From NCBI RefSeq assembly GCF_900095825.1, contig NZ_LT608315.1, positions 1,538,311 through 1,602,310 of the forward strand: 64,000 nucleotides of DNA, written 5' to 3'. The DNA is from Acidaminococcus massiliensis (GTDB taxonomy: Bacteria; Bacillota; Negativicutes; Acidaminococcales; Acidaminococcaceae). The notes under the pieces were generated by a model. The model made no database searches and was not told the DNA's origin. It was given only the letters and a program-made list of their open reading frames with translations. Below, piece by piece: positions 7,772-15,114 of this stretch. Every line of letters begins with the position of its first letter. The stretch's first letter is position 1. A program made the translations under genes and the position numbers.

Positions 7772-9040
7772 ATGGAAGAACGACGAATCATCCACGTGGA
7801 AGAAAAGCTTCCGGTCCTGGAAACCATTCCCCTGAGCCTGCAGCATCTGTTTGCCATGTTCGGCTCCACCGTACTGGTGCCTTTTCTCCTGCACGTGGAC
7901 CCTGCCACAGCCCTGTTTATGAACGGGGTGGGGACCCTGCTGTACCTGACCATCTGCAAATGGAAGCTCCCTGCCTATCTGGGCTCCAGCTTTGCTTTCA
8001 TTTCCCCTGTGCTGGCCGTCTGTGCCACCCCGGGGATGACCTACGGAGACGCCCAGGGAGGTTTCATCGCCTTCGGGCTCTGCTTCATCCTCATCGGCCT
8101 CATGGTGAAGAAAATCGGCACCGGCTGGATCGATGTGCTGTTCCCGCCCGCGGCTATGGGGTCCATCGTGGCCATCATCGGCCTGGAACTGGCGCCTCTG
8201 GCCCTCAACATGAGCGGGTTCGTGGATCCGGTCCAGGGGATGACCAACGGCCAGGCCATGACCATTTCCATGTTCACCCTGATTGTCACCATCCTGGCCA
8301 CCGTCCTGGGCCGGGGTTTCATCGCCATCATCCCCATCCTCATCGGGGTGGTGTCCGGCTACGTCCTCAGCTGGTGCATGGGAGTGGTGAACTTCTCTGC
8401 GGTGGAAACTGCCGCCTGGTTCTCTTTCCCCACCTTCTATCAGCCCCGGTTCAACCTCTCTGCCATCATGATGATCCTGCCCGCCCTGTTCGTGGTGCTG
8501 GCAGAACATCTGGGCCATCTCTTCGTCACCAGCGACATCGTGGGCCGTGACCTGATCAAGGATCCCGGGCTCCACCGGTCCCTCATGGCCGATGGCCTGT
8601 CCAACGTGCTCTCCGGGTTCCTGGGTTCTACTCCCAACACCACCTACGGGGAAAATATGGGAGTCATGGCCATCACCGGGGTGTACAGCACCTGGGTCAT
8701 CGGAGGAGCCGCCATTTTTGCCATCTTGTTTTCCTTCATCGGGAAAGTGGCTGCGGTGATCCACGGGATCCCCACCCCGGTGATGGGCGGCGTCTGCATC
8801 TTATTGTTCGGTTTTATCGCTGCATCCGGTCTGCGGATGATGGTGGAGCGGAAGGTGGATTTCACCCAGCCTAAGAACCTGATCCTTACGGCTGTGACCA
8901 TGATCAGCGGTCTTTCCGGGGCGGCAGTCCACATTGGGCCCGTCCAGCTCAAAGGCATGGGCCTGGCTACGGTAGTGGCCATCCTGGCCAGCCTGGCATT
9001 CCTGATTTTCGAAAAATTAGGCCTGTCCAACGAAAAATAA
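7772..9040 (+). CDS. uraA: Uracil permease, NCS2 family
   Basis: This 422-residue inner-membrane nucleobase symporter has about 14 hydrophobic segments. It carries NCS2 hallmarks: the opening LSLQHLFAMFGSTVLVPFLL, the QLGHxxVTSDIVGRDL-like stretch AEHLGHLFVTSDIVGRDL, and NTTYGENMGVMAITGVYS with the proton-relay Glu. The close resemblance to UraA and PyrP rather than xanthine carriers favours uracil. An extended -10 (TGG-TACAAT, 7727-7735) and AAGGAG site precede ATG. No pyrR or PyrR-attenuator structure is evident in the short leader. It stands beside guaA but probably has a separate promoter. Confidence 0.93.
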   Translation: MEERRIIHVEEKLPVLETIPLSLQHLFAMFGSTVLVPFLLHVDPATALFMNGVGTLLYLTICKWKLPAYLGSSFAFISPVLAVCATPGMTYGDAQGGFIAFGLCFILIGLMVKKIGTGWIDVLFPPAAMGSIVAIIGLELAPLALNMSGFVDPVQGMTNGQAMTISMFTLIVTILATVLGRGFIAIIPILIGVVSGYVLSWCMGVVNFSAVETAAWFSFPTFYQPRFNLSAIMMILPALFVVLAEHLGHLFVTSDIVGRDLIKDPGLHRSLMADGLSNVLSGFLGSTPNTTYGENMGVMAITGVYSTWVIGGAAIFAILFSFIGKVAAVIHGIPTPVMGGVCILLFGFIAASGLRMMVERKVDFTQPKNLILTAVTMISGLSGAAVHIGPVQLKGMGLATVVAILASLAFLIFEKLGLSNEK

Positions 9041-9052
9041 TCGGATTTGGAA

Positions 9053-9081
9053 TTGAAAGAAATCGCGAAGTATGGTATATT
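9053..9081 (+). promoter_or_regulatory. Promoter of guaA
   Basis: TTGAAA (9053-9058), 17 bp, TATATT (9076-9081) with an upstream TGG. The leader is only about 30 nt and holds no purine riboswitch. Confidence 0.75.
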
Positions 9082-9118
9082 GTTTTAAATATTACAAACT
9101 ACCAAAGGGAGGCAGAAT

Positions 9119-10663
9119 ATGGAGAATTTACAGCATGAGGTTGTCCTGGTGGTTGACTTCGGCGCACAGTACAGCCAGCTGATTGCCAGACGCGTCCGTG
9201 AATGCGGTGTGTACTGCGAAATCATTCCTTACAATTATACCCTGGATCAGATCAAAGCCAAAAATCCCAAGGCCATCATCCTGTCCGGCGGTCCCAACAG
9301 TGTCTATGCGGAAAATACTCCCAGCGTAGATGCCGGGGTCTTTGCAATGGGGATCCCCGTCCTGGGCATCTGCTATGGAGACCAGTTCATGACCAAGGCC
9401 CTGGGCGGCAGTGTAGCCCATGCGGGCAGCGGGGAATACGGCAAGACCGCCGTGGTGCTGGACAACGAAACCCGCCTCTTCTCCGGCTTGGAAAAGAACA
9501 ATGTGTGCTGGATGAGCCATCAGGACTATGCGGAAAAGGCTCCCGAAGGCTTCACCGTCATCGCCCATACGGACGAATGTCCCATTGCCGCCATGCAGAA
9601 TGAGGACAAGAAGCTCTATGGCGTCCAGTTCCATCCAGAAGTGATGCACACTCCCTTTGGCAAGCAGATGTTCAGCAATTTCCTGTTCAATATCTGCAAT
9701 CTGTCCGGGGATTGGACCATGTCTTCCTTCGCCCAGAACAAGATCCGGGAAATCCGGGAAAAAGTAGGGGACAAGAATGTGCTCTGCGCCATGAGCGGCG
9801 GGGTGGATTCCTCCGTAGCTGCCGTCCTGGTCCACAAGGCTGTGGGCAAGCAGCTCACCTGCGTATTCGTGGACCACGGCCTGCTTCGGAAAGATGAAGG
9901 AGACCAGGTGGAACAGGTCTTCAAACGGGACTTCGACATGAACCTGATCCGGGTCAACGCCCAGGACCGTTTCCTCAGCAAACTGAAAGGGGTCAGCGAC
10001 CCTGAAAAGAAACGGAAGATCATCGGGGAAGAATTCATCCGGGTCTTCGAAGAAGAATCCCAAAAAATCGGTCATATGGACTTCCTGGTCCAAGGGACCA
10101 TCTATCCGGACGTGGTGGAATCCGGCGGTACCGGGACCTCTGCCACCATCAAGAGCCACCACAACGTAGGCGGCCTGCCCAAGGACATGAAACTGGGCCT
10201 CATCGAACCTCTCCGGGAACTGTTCAAAGATGAAGTCCGTGCCGTGGGCGAAGAACTGGGCATCCCTTCCGAACTGGTATGGCGCCAGCCCTTCCCGGGC
10301 CCTGGCCTGGCCATCCGTGTCTTGGGCGAAGTCACCGAAGAAAAGCTCCACATCGTCCGGGAAGCCGATGCCATCTTCCGGGAAGAAATCGCCAAAGCCG
10401 GCCTGGACCGATCCATCTGGCAGTATTTCGCCTGTCTCCCCAACATCCGCAGCGTAGGGGTCATGGGTGACTTCCGGACCTACAGCAATACCATCGCCCT
10501 CCGTGCCGTCAACAGCACCGATGGCATGACTTCTGACTGGTCCCACATTCCCTACCACGTACTGGACATCGTGTCCCGCCGGATCGTCAACGAAGTTCCC
10601 GGGGTGAACCGGGTGGTCTACGATATCACCAGCAAGCCGCCGGCGACGATTGAGTGGGAGTAA
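9119..10663 (+). CDS. guaA: GMP synthase (glutamine-hydrolysing)
   Basis: This 514-residue enzyme converts XMP, glutamine and ATP to GMP in the cytoplasm. The N-terminal class I amidotransferase domain (about 1-195) has the nucleophile in GICYGDQ and the catalytic His-Glu in FHPEV. The ATP pyrophosphatase P-loop SGGVDSSV lies near residue 227. The C-terminal dimerisation domain ends in [11 protein letters not shown], the invariant GuaA terminus. GICYGDQ has Asp where most homologues have Met or Leu. AAAGGGAGG precedes ATG. Repeat elements begin 19 bp after the stop codon. Confidence 0.98.
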   Translation: MENLQHEVVLVVDFGAQYSQLIARRVRECGVYCEIIPYNYTLDQIKAKNPKAIILSGGPNSVYAENTPSVDAGVFAMGIPVLGICYGDQFMTKALGGSVAHAGSGEYGKTAVVLDNETRLFSGLEKNNVCWMSHQDYAEKAPEGFTVIAHTDECPIAAMQNEDKKLYGVQFHPEVMHTPFGKQMFSNFLFNICNLSGDWTMSSFAQNKIREIREKVGDKNVLCAMSGGVDSSVAAVLVHKAVGKQLTCVFVDHGLLRKDEGDQVEQVFKRDFDMNLIRVNAQDRFLSKLKGVSDPEKKRKIIGEEFIRVFEEESQKIGHMDFLVQGTIYPDVVESGGTGTSATIKSHHNVGGLPKDMKLGLIEPLRELFKDEVRAVGEELGIPSELVWRQPFPGPGLAIRVLGEVTEEKLHIVREADAIFREEIAKAGLDRSIWQYFACLPNIRSVGVMGDFRTYSNTIALRAVNSTDGMTSDWSHIPYHVLDIVSRRIVNEVPGVNRVVYDITSKPPATIEWE

Positions 10664-10682
10664 GCGGCTAACACATAATATC

Positions 10683-10804
10683 GGGGCACAATAAGGGCCC
10701 ATCTGCTTTGTCAGCGGGAGATTTGGATTGCGGCATGTACGCCTATGTACTATGCCACAATCCAAATCTCCCGCTTTCGCGCATCTGGACCCTTCTTGTG
10801 CCCC
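10683..10804 (+). repeat. Palindromic repeat family A, copy A1 (full, nested hairpin)
   Basis: The outer arms are GGGGCACAA (10683-10691) and TTGTGCCCC (10796-10804). The inner arms are AGCGGGAGATTTGGATTG (10713-10730) and its exact complement CAATCCAAATCTCCCGCT (10758-10775), extended by GGCATGTAC / GTACTATGCC around a short loop. The unpaired shoulders CATCTGCTTTGTC and TTCGCGCATCTGG are shared by all A copies. It lies 19 bp after the guaA stop. Family name is mine. Confidence 0.85.
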
Positions 10805-10815
10805 GGCCGAGATTC

Positions 10816-10931
10816 GCGGGATATGCACCCATCTACTTTGTCAGCGGGGAATTTGGTCCGCGGCATGTACGTCCATGTACTATGCCACGAACCAAATTCC
10901 CCGCTTTCGCGTATCTGGGTACATCTCCCGC
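10816..10931 (+). repeat. Palindromic repeat family A, copy A2 (full)
   Basis: The outer arms are GCGGGATATGCACCC (10816-10830) and GGGTACATCTCCCGC (10917-10931). The inner arms are AGCGGGGAATTTGGTCCG (10843-10860) and CGAACCAAATTCCCCGCT (10888-10905). Compared with A1 the inner arms differ at several positions, mostly with matching changes on the other side, so pairing is conserved rather than sequence. Confidence 0.85.
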
Positions 10932-10959
10932 GCCTGGAAGAGAGTCGAAGGCAAAAAAA

Positions 10960-11093
10960 GACATCAGACACGGCCGGAGGCCTTCAGATTCCAGACGTCA
11001 GCTTGTTGGCGATGAGCAGATCGGTACTGCATCTAAAGCGGACAAAGCTGAAGTCTGCCTTCTGGGAGGCCCGCCAGGGCCGGTTCTGACGTC
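10960..11093 (+). repeat. Structured repeat family B, copy B1
   Basis: The element is 134 bp. P1 is GACATCAGACACGGCC against GGCCGGTTCTGACGTC. P2 is AGACGTCAGCTTGTT (10993-11007) against ACAAAGCTGAAGTCTG (11042-11057). An apical stem GATG-A-GCAG / CTGCATC and a small hairpin GGCCCGCCAGGGCC complete the fold. It follows A2 directly and ends about 37 bp before the -10 of the next gene. No coding potential was seen. Confidence 0.8.
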
Positions 11094-11126
11094 TTCTAAG
11101 GGCTCCAGGACAACTGTCTGGAAATA

Positions 11127-11135
11127 TGGTACAAT
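11127..11135 (+). promoter_or_regulatory. Extended -10 promoter of the small gene pair
   Basis: TGG-TACAAT lies 36 bp before the ATG at 11171. No clear -35 is present. Confidence 0.5.
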
Positions 11136-11170
11136 AAAATGAAAAATAATCAGCAAAGGCGGTGGAGAAT

Positions 11171-11440
11171 ATGCGGTATCCATATATGACATTGGCCGAT
11201 GAAACGGAAATCAGCCATTCCAGCATGGGGGATGATGGAACTGTCCGAGTCTATATCGAAACACCTTGTGAAGGCGGATTCCATCATGCAGAATGTATCC
11301 TACCTGGATATCAGTGGAAAGATATACAGGGTTATCCTGCGGAAAAGATACAGGAATTCGATTCTTTCCTGCATCATAATGCCCATATGATCCTGGAACT
11401 GGCGCAGGCCGGAGGTTTTGCCCATGCCACAGCTGTTTAG
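11171..11440 (+). CDS. Small protein of unknown function paired with a DUF4160 protein
   Basis: This 89-residue acidic protein (MRYPYMTLADETEISHS...) has no signal peptide or membrane segment. I do not recognise a named family with certainty. ATG 11171 follows GGTGGAG at a proper distance; a GTG at 11162 is in frame but overlaps that site. The next gene starts inside its last codons (17-bp overlap), implying coupled synthesis. Small coupled pairs with DUF4160 partners are common in bacteria and are often toxin-antitoxin-like, but nothing here proves that. Confidence 0.7.
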   Translation: MRYPYMTLADETEISHSSMGDDGTVRVYIETPCEGGFHHAECILPGYQWKDIQGYPAEKIQEFDSFLHHNAHMILELAQAGGFAHATAV

Positions 11441-11702
11441 AATCGGGCCCTATTTAGTGTATTTCTGGTCCAATGAAAACAATCCGGTAGAGCCGGTACA
11501 TGTCCATATTGCAGAAGGCAGGCCTTCCCCAAATGCCACGAAAGTGTGGATTACAGAAAGCGGGAAGGCTCTTCTCTGCAACAATCATTCCAAGATTCCT
11601 CAAAGAACTTTGGTTATGCTTTTAAGAATTATAGAGGCAAACAGTGACTATATTTTGCAAACCTGGAGAAAGCATTTTGAGGAACTGCGTTTTTATTGCT
11701 GA
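11424..11702 (+). CDS. DUF4160 domain protein
   Basis: This 92-residue protein carries the DUF4160 pattern: FRIGPYLVYFWSNENNPVEPVHVHIAEG near the start, then KVWI and a C-terminal helix ending in WRKHFEEL. The HVHI motif and the length match the family. ATG 11424 has GGAGG 8 bases upstream inside the preceding gene, and an in-frame TTG lies at 11418. DUF4160 proteins usually pair with another small protein, as here, and are suspected components of toxin-antitoxin-like modules. The biochemical role is not known. Confidence 0.8.
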   Translation: MPQLFRIGPYLVYFWSNENNPVEPVHVHIAEGRPSPNATKVWITESGKALLCNNHSKIPQRTLVMLLRIIEANSDYILQTWRKHFEELRFYC

Positions 11703-11759
11703 CAACAGACAATTTGGTAAAATAAGTATATCATCAACACAACGAAAGGGAGTGTTCTC

Positions 11760-12383
11760 ATGATGCAGGGTGTTCGCTTCTTTCTCTCCCTGCTGCTGGC
11801 ACTGGGGATGCCGGCAGCGGTGCTGGCCAGTCATTTCATCCCTATGGAACGGGCTTTCCTCCAGATCCCGGATTCTTCCTCCAAAGTGGTCCAAAAAGAT
11901 TTTTCTGAAGGAAAACGGAAAATGCATTTTCTGGGAGGTCGGACCCGCATGGGCAGCCCGGCACTGGTGGCCGTCCGGAAGGGCCATTTCCTGGAACAGG
12001 ACAGCGCCCTCTGGCAGGACATCCGGCCCAATGATGCCAACCGTCACATCACCTACAGCATCGAACAGCTCAAAGATACCGACACCGGCCGCTTTTTCTA
12101 CAGCGTCACACCGGGACTTTCCCATTCCGACTGTCTCTTTGAAACCATGCTCATCGGCTATGACAAAGAAGGGAAAAAGGTCCAGGAATTTATCAACAGC
12201 AAGAATTTCTATGCCCCCCATGGGGTGGACATCGATTCCATCATGACCCACCGGGGCAATCTTTACTTGGCCAAATACGATTTCGGCGGCTTCCAGGACG
12301 GGACTGTCTATCGGCTGATCTGGAACCCGGAAAAGGATTGGTTTGGGTTTGAACAGGTGAGTCCTGGCGAGGCACGGAGCTGA
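11760..12383 (+). CDS. Exported protein of unknown function
   Basis: A 207-residue protein with a signal peptide of about 22 residues (MMQGVRFFLSLLLALGMPAA, then VLA-S). The mature part contains TYSIEQLKDTDTG, LIGYDKEGKKVQEFINS and KYDFGGFQDGTVYRLIWN, with mixed beta character. A single cysteine near residue 124 rules out a disulfide. AAGGGAG precedes ATG. I do not recognise the family. It stands alone between the DUF4160 pair and a repeat cluster, so context gives no clue to function; a periplasmic location is inferred. Confidence 0.75.
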   Translation: MMQGVRFFLSLLLALGMPAAVLASHFIPMERAFLQIPDSSSKVVQKDFSEGKRKMHFLGGRTRMGSPALVAVRKGHFLEQDSALWQDIRPNDANRHITYSIEQLKDTDTGRFFYSVTPGLSHSDCLFETMLIGYDKEGKKVQEFINSKNFYAPHGVDIDSIMTHRGNLYLAKYDFGGFQDGTVYRLIWNPEKDWFGFEQVSPGEARS

Positions 12384-12391
12384 CGCATAAC

Positions 12392-12459
12392 CCAGGCACG
12401 GGAGATGCACCCATCTACTTTGTCGGGTTCGCGTATCTGGGCACATCTCCCGCGCCTGG
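12392..12459 (+). repeat. Palindromic repeat family A, copy A3 (inner hairpin missing)
   Basis: The outer arms CCAGGCACGGGAGATGCACCC-like (12392-12412) and GGGCACATCTCCCGC plus GCCTGG (12439-12459) are retained. The shoulders CATCTACTTTGTC and TTCGCGTATCTGG are joined by only GGG where full copies carry a 63-bp hairpin. This shows the element is modular. Confidence 0.8.
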
Positions 12460-12468
12460 AAGAAAATC

Positions 12469-12513
12469 GGGCCCATCTGCTTTGTCGAATTTGCGCATCT
12501 GACCTACTCTGGT
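12469..12513 (+). repeat. Family A remnant, copy A4
   Basis: Only the core remains: GGGCCCATCTGCTTTGTC joined to TTTGCGCATCTGACC. It directly follows A3. Confidence 0.6.
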
Positions 12514-12542
12514 GCTCAGGGAAAAAACCGAGGGAGAAAACA

Positions 12543-12674
12543 GACATCAGACACGGCCGGAGGCCTGCAGACATCAGATATCAGCTTGTTGGCGATTGAG
12601 CAGGGTGCTGCATCTGCATCGGACAAAGCTGACGTCTGCCTTCTGAGAGGCCCGTGAGGGCCGGTTCTGGCGTC
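12543..12674 (+). repeat. Structured repeat family B, copy B2
   Basis: P1 is GACATCAGACACGGCC / GGCCGGTTCTGGCGTC. P2 is TATCAGCTTGTT / GACAAAGCTGACGTCTG. The small hairpin GGCCCGTGAGGGCC is present. It is followed by TTTTAAGGG and, 31 bp on, by the next promoter region. Confidence 0.8.
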
Positions 12675-12751
12675 TTTTAAGGGATTTGGGACAAAGGGCT
12701 GGATTTATGATAGAATCAAGGGGTAAATCATCTTTTCAGGGAGGACTTATC

Positions 12752-13786
12752 ATGATCCGATTCAACAATGACTACAACCACGGGGCCCATCCCAACATCC
12801 TGGAAGCCCTGGTCCGTACCAACGATACCCAGTTCAGCGGTTATGGCACCGATGAATGGTGTGACAAGGCAGAAAAAATGATCCTGGACTTGTGCCAGTG
12901 TCCCCAGGGCAAAGTGTATTTCTTCCCAGGAGCCACCCAGGTGAACCTGGTGACCATCGCGGCCTTTCTGGGCTCTTGTGACAGTGTGGTCTGCGCTTCC
13001 ACCGGTCACATCAATGGCCATGAATGTGCTTCTATCGAAAATACCGGCCACAAGATCCTGGTTTTGCCCCAGAAAGACGGGAAAATCACCGCCGCCCAGA
13101 TTGAACAGGAAGTCCGGTCCTATTATGATGCCGGTGAACCGGAATGGCTCACCCGGCCTTCACTGGTCTATGTTTCTTTCACCACTGAATACGGCACCCT
13201 GTATTCCAAAGCGGAACTTACCGCCATTTCAGAAGTCTGCCGGAAATATGGGATGGCTCTCTTTGTAGACGGAGCCCGGCTGGCCTATGGATTGGCTGCT
13301 CCGGACAATGACCTGACCCTGCCGGATTTGGCCCAGCTTACGGACGCTTTCTACCTGGGCGGCACCAAATGCGGCGCCTTTTTTGGGGAAGCGCTGGTCC
13401 TTACCCATCCGAAAGCTGTCCGCCGGTTCAAGGCCCATATGAAACAGAGCGGAGCCGTCCTGGCCAAAGGCTGGCTTCTGGGCCTTCAGTTCTATACTCT
13501 GCTCCGGGATGGCCTGTATTTTAAACTGGCTGCCCGGGCGGATGCCTTTGCCCTTCGGATCCGGGAAGCCTTCCGGCAGAAGGGGATCCCTGAATACGTG
13601 GTCAGTCCCACCAACCAGCAGTTTGTGGTCCTCACTCCGGAAAAGGCGGAAAAATTGGCCCAAAAATATGTCTTTGAAAAAGAAGGGAACCTGGAAGACG
13701 GCCGGCTGGTGGTCCGCTTCTGCACCTCCTGGAGTACGGAGGAGGGGGAGGTGGAGGCGCTTATCGCCGACATCGCCGACGCATAA
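12752..13786 (+). CDS. Low-specificity L-threonine aldolase-like PLP enzyme
   Basis: A 344-residue fold-type I PLP enzyme of the beta-eliminating lyase family. The start MIRFNNDYNHGAHPNILEAL, the TDEWCDKAEKMI stretch, the PLP-stacking His in STGHING, the Asp in VDGARLAYG and the Schiff-base Lys in LGGTKCG match threonine aldolases that split L-threonine or allo-threonine to glycine and acetaldehyde. AGGGAGG precedes ATG; an upstream in-frame extension from 12686 lacks a ribosome site. Its stop codon TAA is contributed by the first bases of repeat A5 (GCATAACCCAGG). It is monocistronic. Confidence 0.9.
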   Translation: MIRFNNDYNHGAHPNILEALVRTNDTQFSGYGTDEWCDKAEKMILDLCQCPQGKVYFFPGATQVNLVTIAAFLGSCDSVVCASTGHINGHECASIENTGHKILVLPQKDGKITAAQIEQEVRSYYDAGEPEWLTRPSLVYVSFTTEYGTLYSKAELTAISEVCRKYGMALFVDGARLAYGLAAPDNDLTLPDLAQLTDAFYLGGTKCGAFFGEALVLTHPKAVRRFKAHMKQSGAVLAKGWLLGLQFYTLLRDGLYFKLAARADAFALRIREAFRQKGIPEYVVSPTNQQFVVLTPEKAEKLAQKYVFEKEGNLEDGRLVVRFCTSWSTEEGEVEALIADIADA

Positions 13787-13787
13787 C

Positions 13788-13915
13788 CCAGGCGCGGGAT
13801 ATGCACCCATCTGCTTTGTCAGCGGGGAATTTGGTCCGCGGCATGTACGTCCATGTACTATGCCACGAACCAAATTCCCCGCTTTCGCGTATCTGGGTAC
13901 ATCTCCCGCGCCTGG
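13788..13915 (+). repeat. Palindromic repeat family A, copy A5 (full)
   Basis: The outer arms run from CCAGGCGCGGGATATG (13788) to CATCTCCCGCGCCTGG (ending 13915). The inner arms are AGCGGGGAATTTGGTCCG (13821-13838) and CGAACCAAATTCCCCGCT (13866-13883). The conserved left flank GCATAACCC overlaps the threonine aldolase stop codon. Confidence 0.85.
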
Positions 13916-13924
13916 AAGAGAGCT

Positions 13925-13977
13925 GGGCCCATCTGCTTTGTCGTATTCGCGCATCTGGACCCATCTCGTGCGCCTGG
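13925..13977 (+). repeat. Family A remnant, copy A6
   Basis: GGGCCCATCTGCTTTGTC and TTCGCGCATCTGGACCC are joined without the inner hairpin. The unit ends in GCGCCTGG. Confidence 0.6.
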
Positions 13978-13998
13978 CAGGAATTGGGGAAGAAGAAA

Positions 13999-14133
13999 GA
14001 TGTCAGACACGGCCGGAGGCCTGCAGATTTCAGACGTCAGCTTGTTGGCGATGAGCAGATTGGTATTTGCATCCAAATCGAACAAAGCTGAAGTCTGACT
14101 TTTGAGAGGCCCGTAAGGGCCGTTTCTGACATC
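13999..14133 (+). repeat. Structured repeat family B, copy B3
   Basis: P1 is GATGTCAGACACGGCC / GGCCGTTTCTGACATC. The outer six bases GATGTC/GACATC are a matched two-sided change compared with copies that have GACGTC. P2 is AGACGTCAGCTTGTT / AACAAAGCTGAAGTCTG, with the apical stem GATGAGCA / TGCATC and hairpin GGCCCGTAAGGGCC. Confidence 0.85.
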
Positions 14134-14164
14134 TTTCCAACTATGCCTGCTTTACAGAAAAATG

Positions 14165-14194
14165 TTGACAAAGAGGGAATGACGGTGTTATTAT
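14165..14194 (+). promoter_or_regulatory. Promoter of the nitroreductase gene
   Basis: TTGACA (14165-14170) and TATTAT (14189-14194) are 18 bp apart. The first MarR-type operator candidate starts 2 bp downstream. Confidence 0.7.
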
Positions 14195-14195
14195 A

Positions 14196-14209
14196 TGCAT
14201 GCGCATACA
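14196..14209 (+). promoter_or_regulatory. Operator candidate O1 (MarR-type palindrome)
   Basis: TGCATGCGCATACA differs at one base from the perfect palindrome O2. It sits directly after the -10. Confidence 0.6.
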
Positions 14210-14258
14210 AATGAAACCGAAATCACAAATGGATCTTGGTTTGGATTTTCCAAAAATA

Positions 14259-14272
14259 TGCATGCGCATGCA
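14259..14272 (+). promoter_or_regulatory. Operator candidate O2 (perfect 14-bp palindrome)
   Basis: TGCATGCGCATGCA is its own reverse complement. It lies in the nitroreductase leader, 63 bp from O1 (six helical turns). Confidence 0.65.
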
Positions 14273-14320
14273 AAAAATAATTCCAATCAGAAAGAGATAA
14301 ACAAAAAAGGAGAGAACAAC

Positions 14321-14970
14321 ATGGAAGAAAAAAGCATTCAGGACGCATTGATCAACAGAAGATCCATCCGGGATTTCAGCAGCAAGCAGGTATCAGAAGA
14401 GACCATCCGGGACATCGTGAAGGATGCCAGATGGGCCCCGTCCTGGGCCAATGGCCAACCCTGGAAACTGTATGTGGCGCTGGGCAAAGCAGCTGAAGAA
14501 ATCCGCCGGGATTACAGAAATGGGACGGCCCGTCAGGAAGGACCAGAGATGCAGTCTTACCAGGGAGAACGCTGGGGCCGTCGGGAGCAGCTGAACATGT
14601 CCCACTGGGGAGGGCAGCTGCAGCAGTTCCTGGGCAGCGAAGGCAGGAAGTTCGGACAGAGCCAGCAGGACCTGTTCAATCCCCTGCCATTGCCGTCATT
14701 ACCATATCCGCCCAAGGTCCTCTTTGGGAGGTCTTTGATGCCGGAGCTTTTGAGGAAAGCCTGATGCTCAGTGCCTACAACCATGGGGTGGATTCCATTG
14801 CGGCTGTGGCCTTTGTCACTGCTCCTTCTTATCTGCACCAGAAACTGGGAATCCCGGATTCTGAACGGATCCTTATGGGCGTGGGCCTGGGATACCGGTC
14901 TGACGCTGCCATCAATCGGTTTCGGAGTGATCGGGAGAAGGTGGAGGACATCCTCTCCATTACCCAATGA
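14321..14970 (+). pseudogene. Nitroreductase family flavoprotein, frameshifted
   Basis: The 5' frame (14321-14764) encodes a nitroreductase N-terminus: INRRSIRDFSSKQVSEE, then WAPSWANGQPWKLYVAL and GGQLQQFLGSEGRKFGQSQQDLFN. The homologous continuation PAIAVITISAQGPLWEVFDA, then SLMLSAYNHGVDSIAA and GVGLGYRSDAAINRFRSD, is read in the other frame to 14970. The shift falls at a CCCC run near 14681-14684, consistent with loss of one base. Intact, the protein would be about 216 residues and would reduce nitro- or quinone-type compounds with FMN and NAD(P)H. Both halves are well conserved, so the lesion is recent or a sequencing error. AAAGGAGAG precedes ATG. Confidence 0.85.
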
Positions 14971-15073
14971 GTTGGAGAAAATGGACAGCAGGAAATCGGA
15001 AAGGAGGTGACGGTTTACCGCCCTGGGGCGAATCATTCCGGCATTGACGGGGGAGTTCTCTCAGCATAGAATA

Positions 15074-15087
15074 TACATGCACTTACA
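15074..15087 (+). promoter_or_regulatory. Operator candidate O3 upstream of marR
   Basis: TACATGCACTTACA matches O1 at 11 of 14 positions and lies 28 bp before the marR ATG. This suggests autoregulation. Confidence 0.45.
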
Positions 15088-15114
15088 AACAAATGAAAGC
15101 AGAGGAGATCTTTC

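Noticed and set aside
9128-10828. A 566-codon frame antisense to guaA
   Set aside because: It is a shadow of guaA with biased composition, and it runs through the A1 repeat.
10684-11142. Small open frames in the repeat clusters (also near 13800 and 19450)
   Set aside because: They read through palindromic repeats in several frames with similar peptides, which reflects repeat DNA rather than genes.
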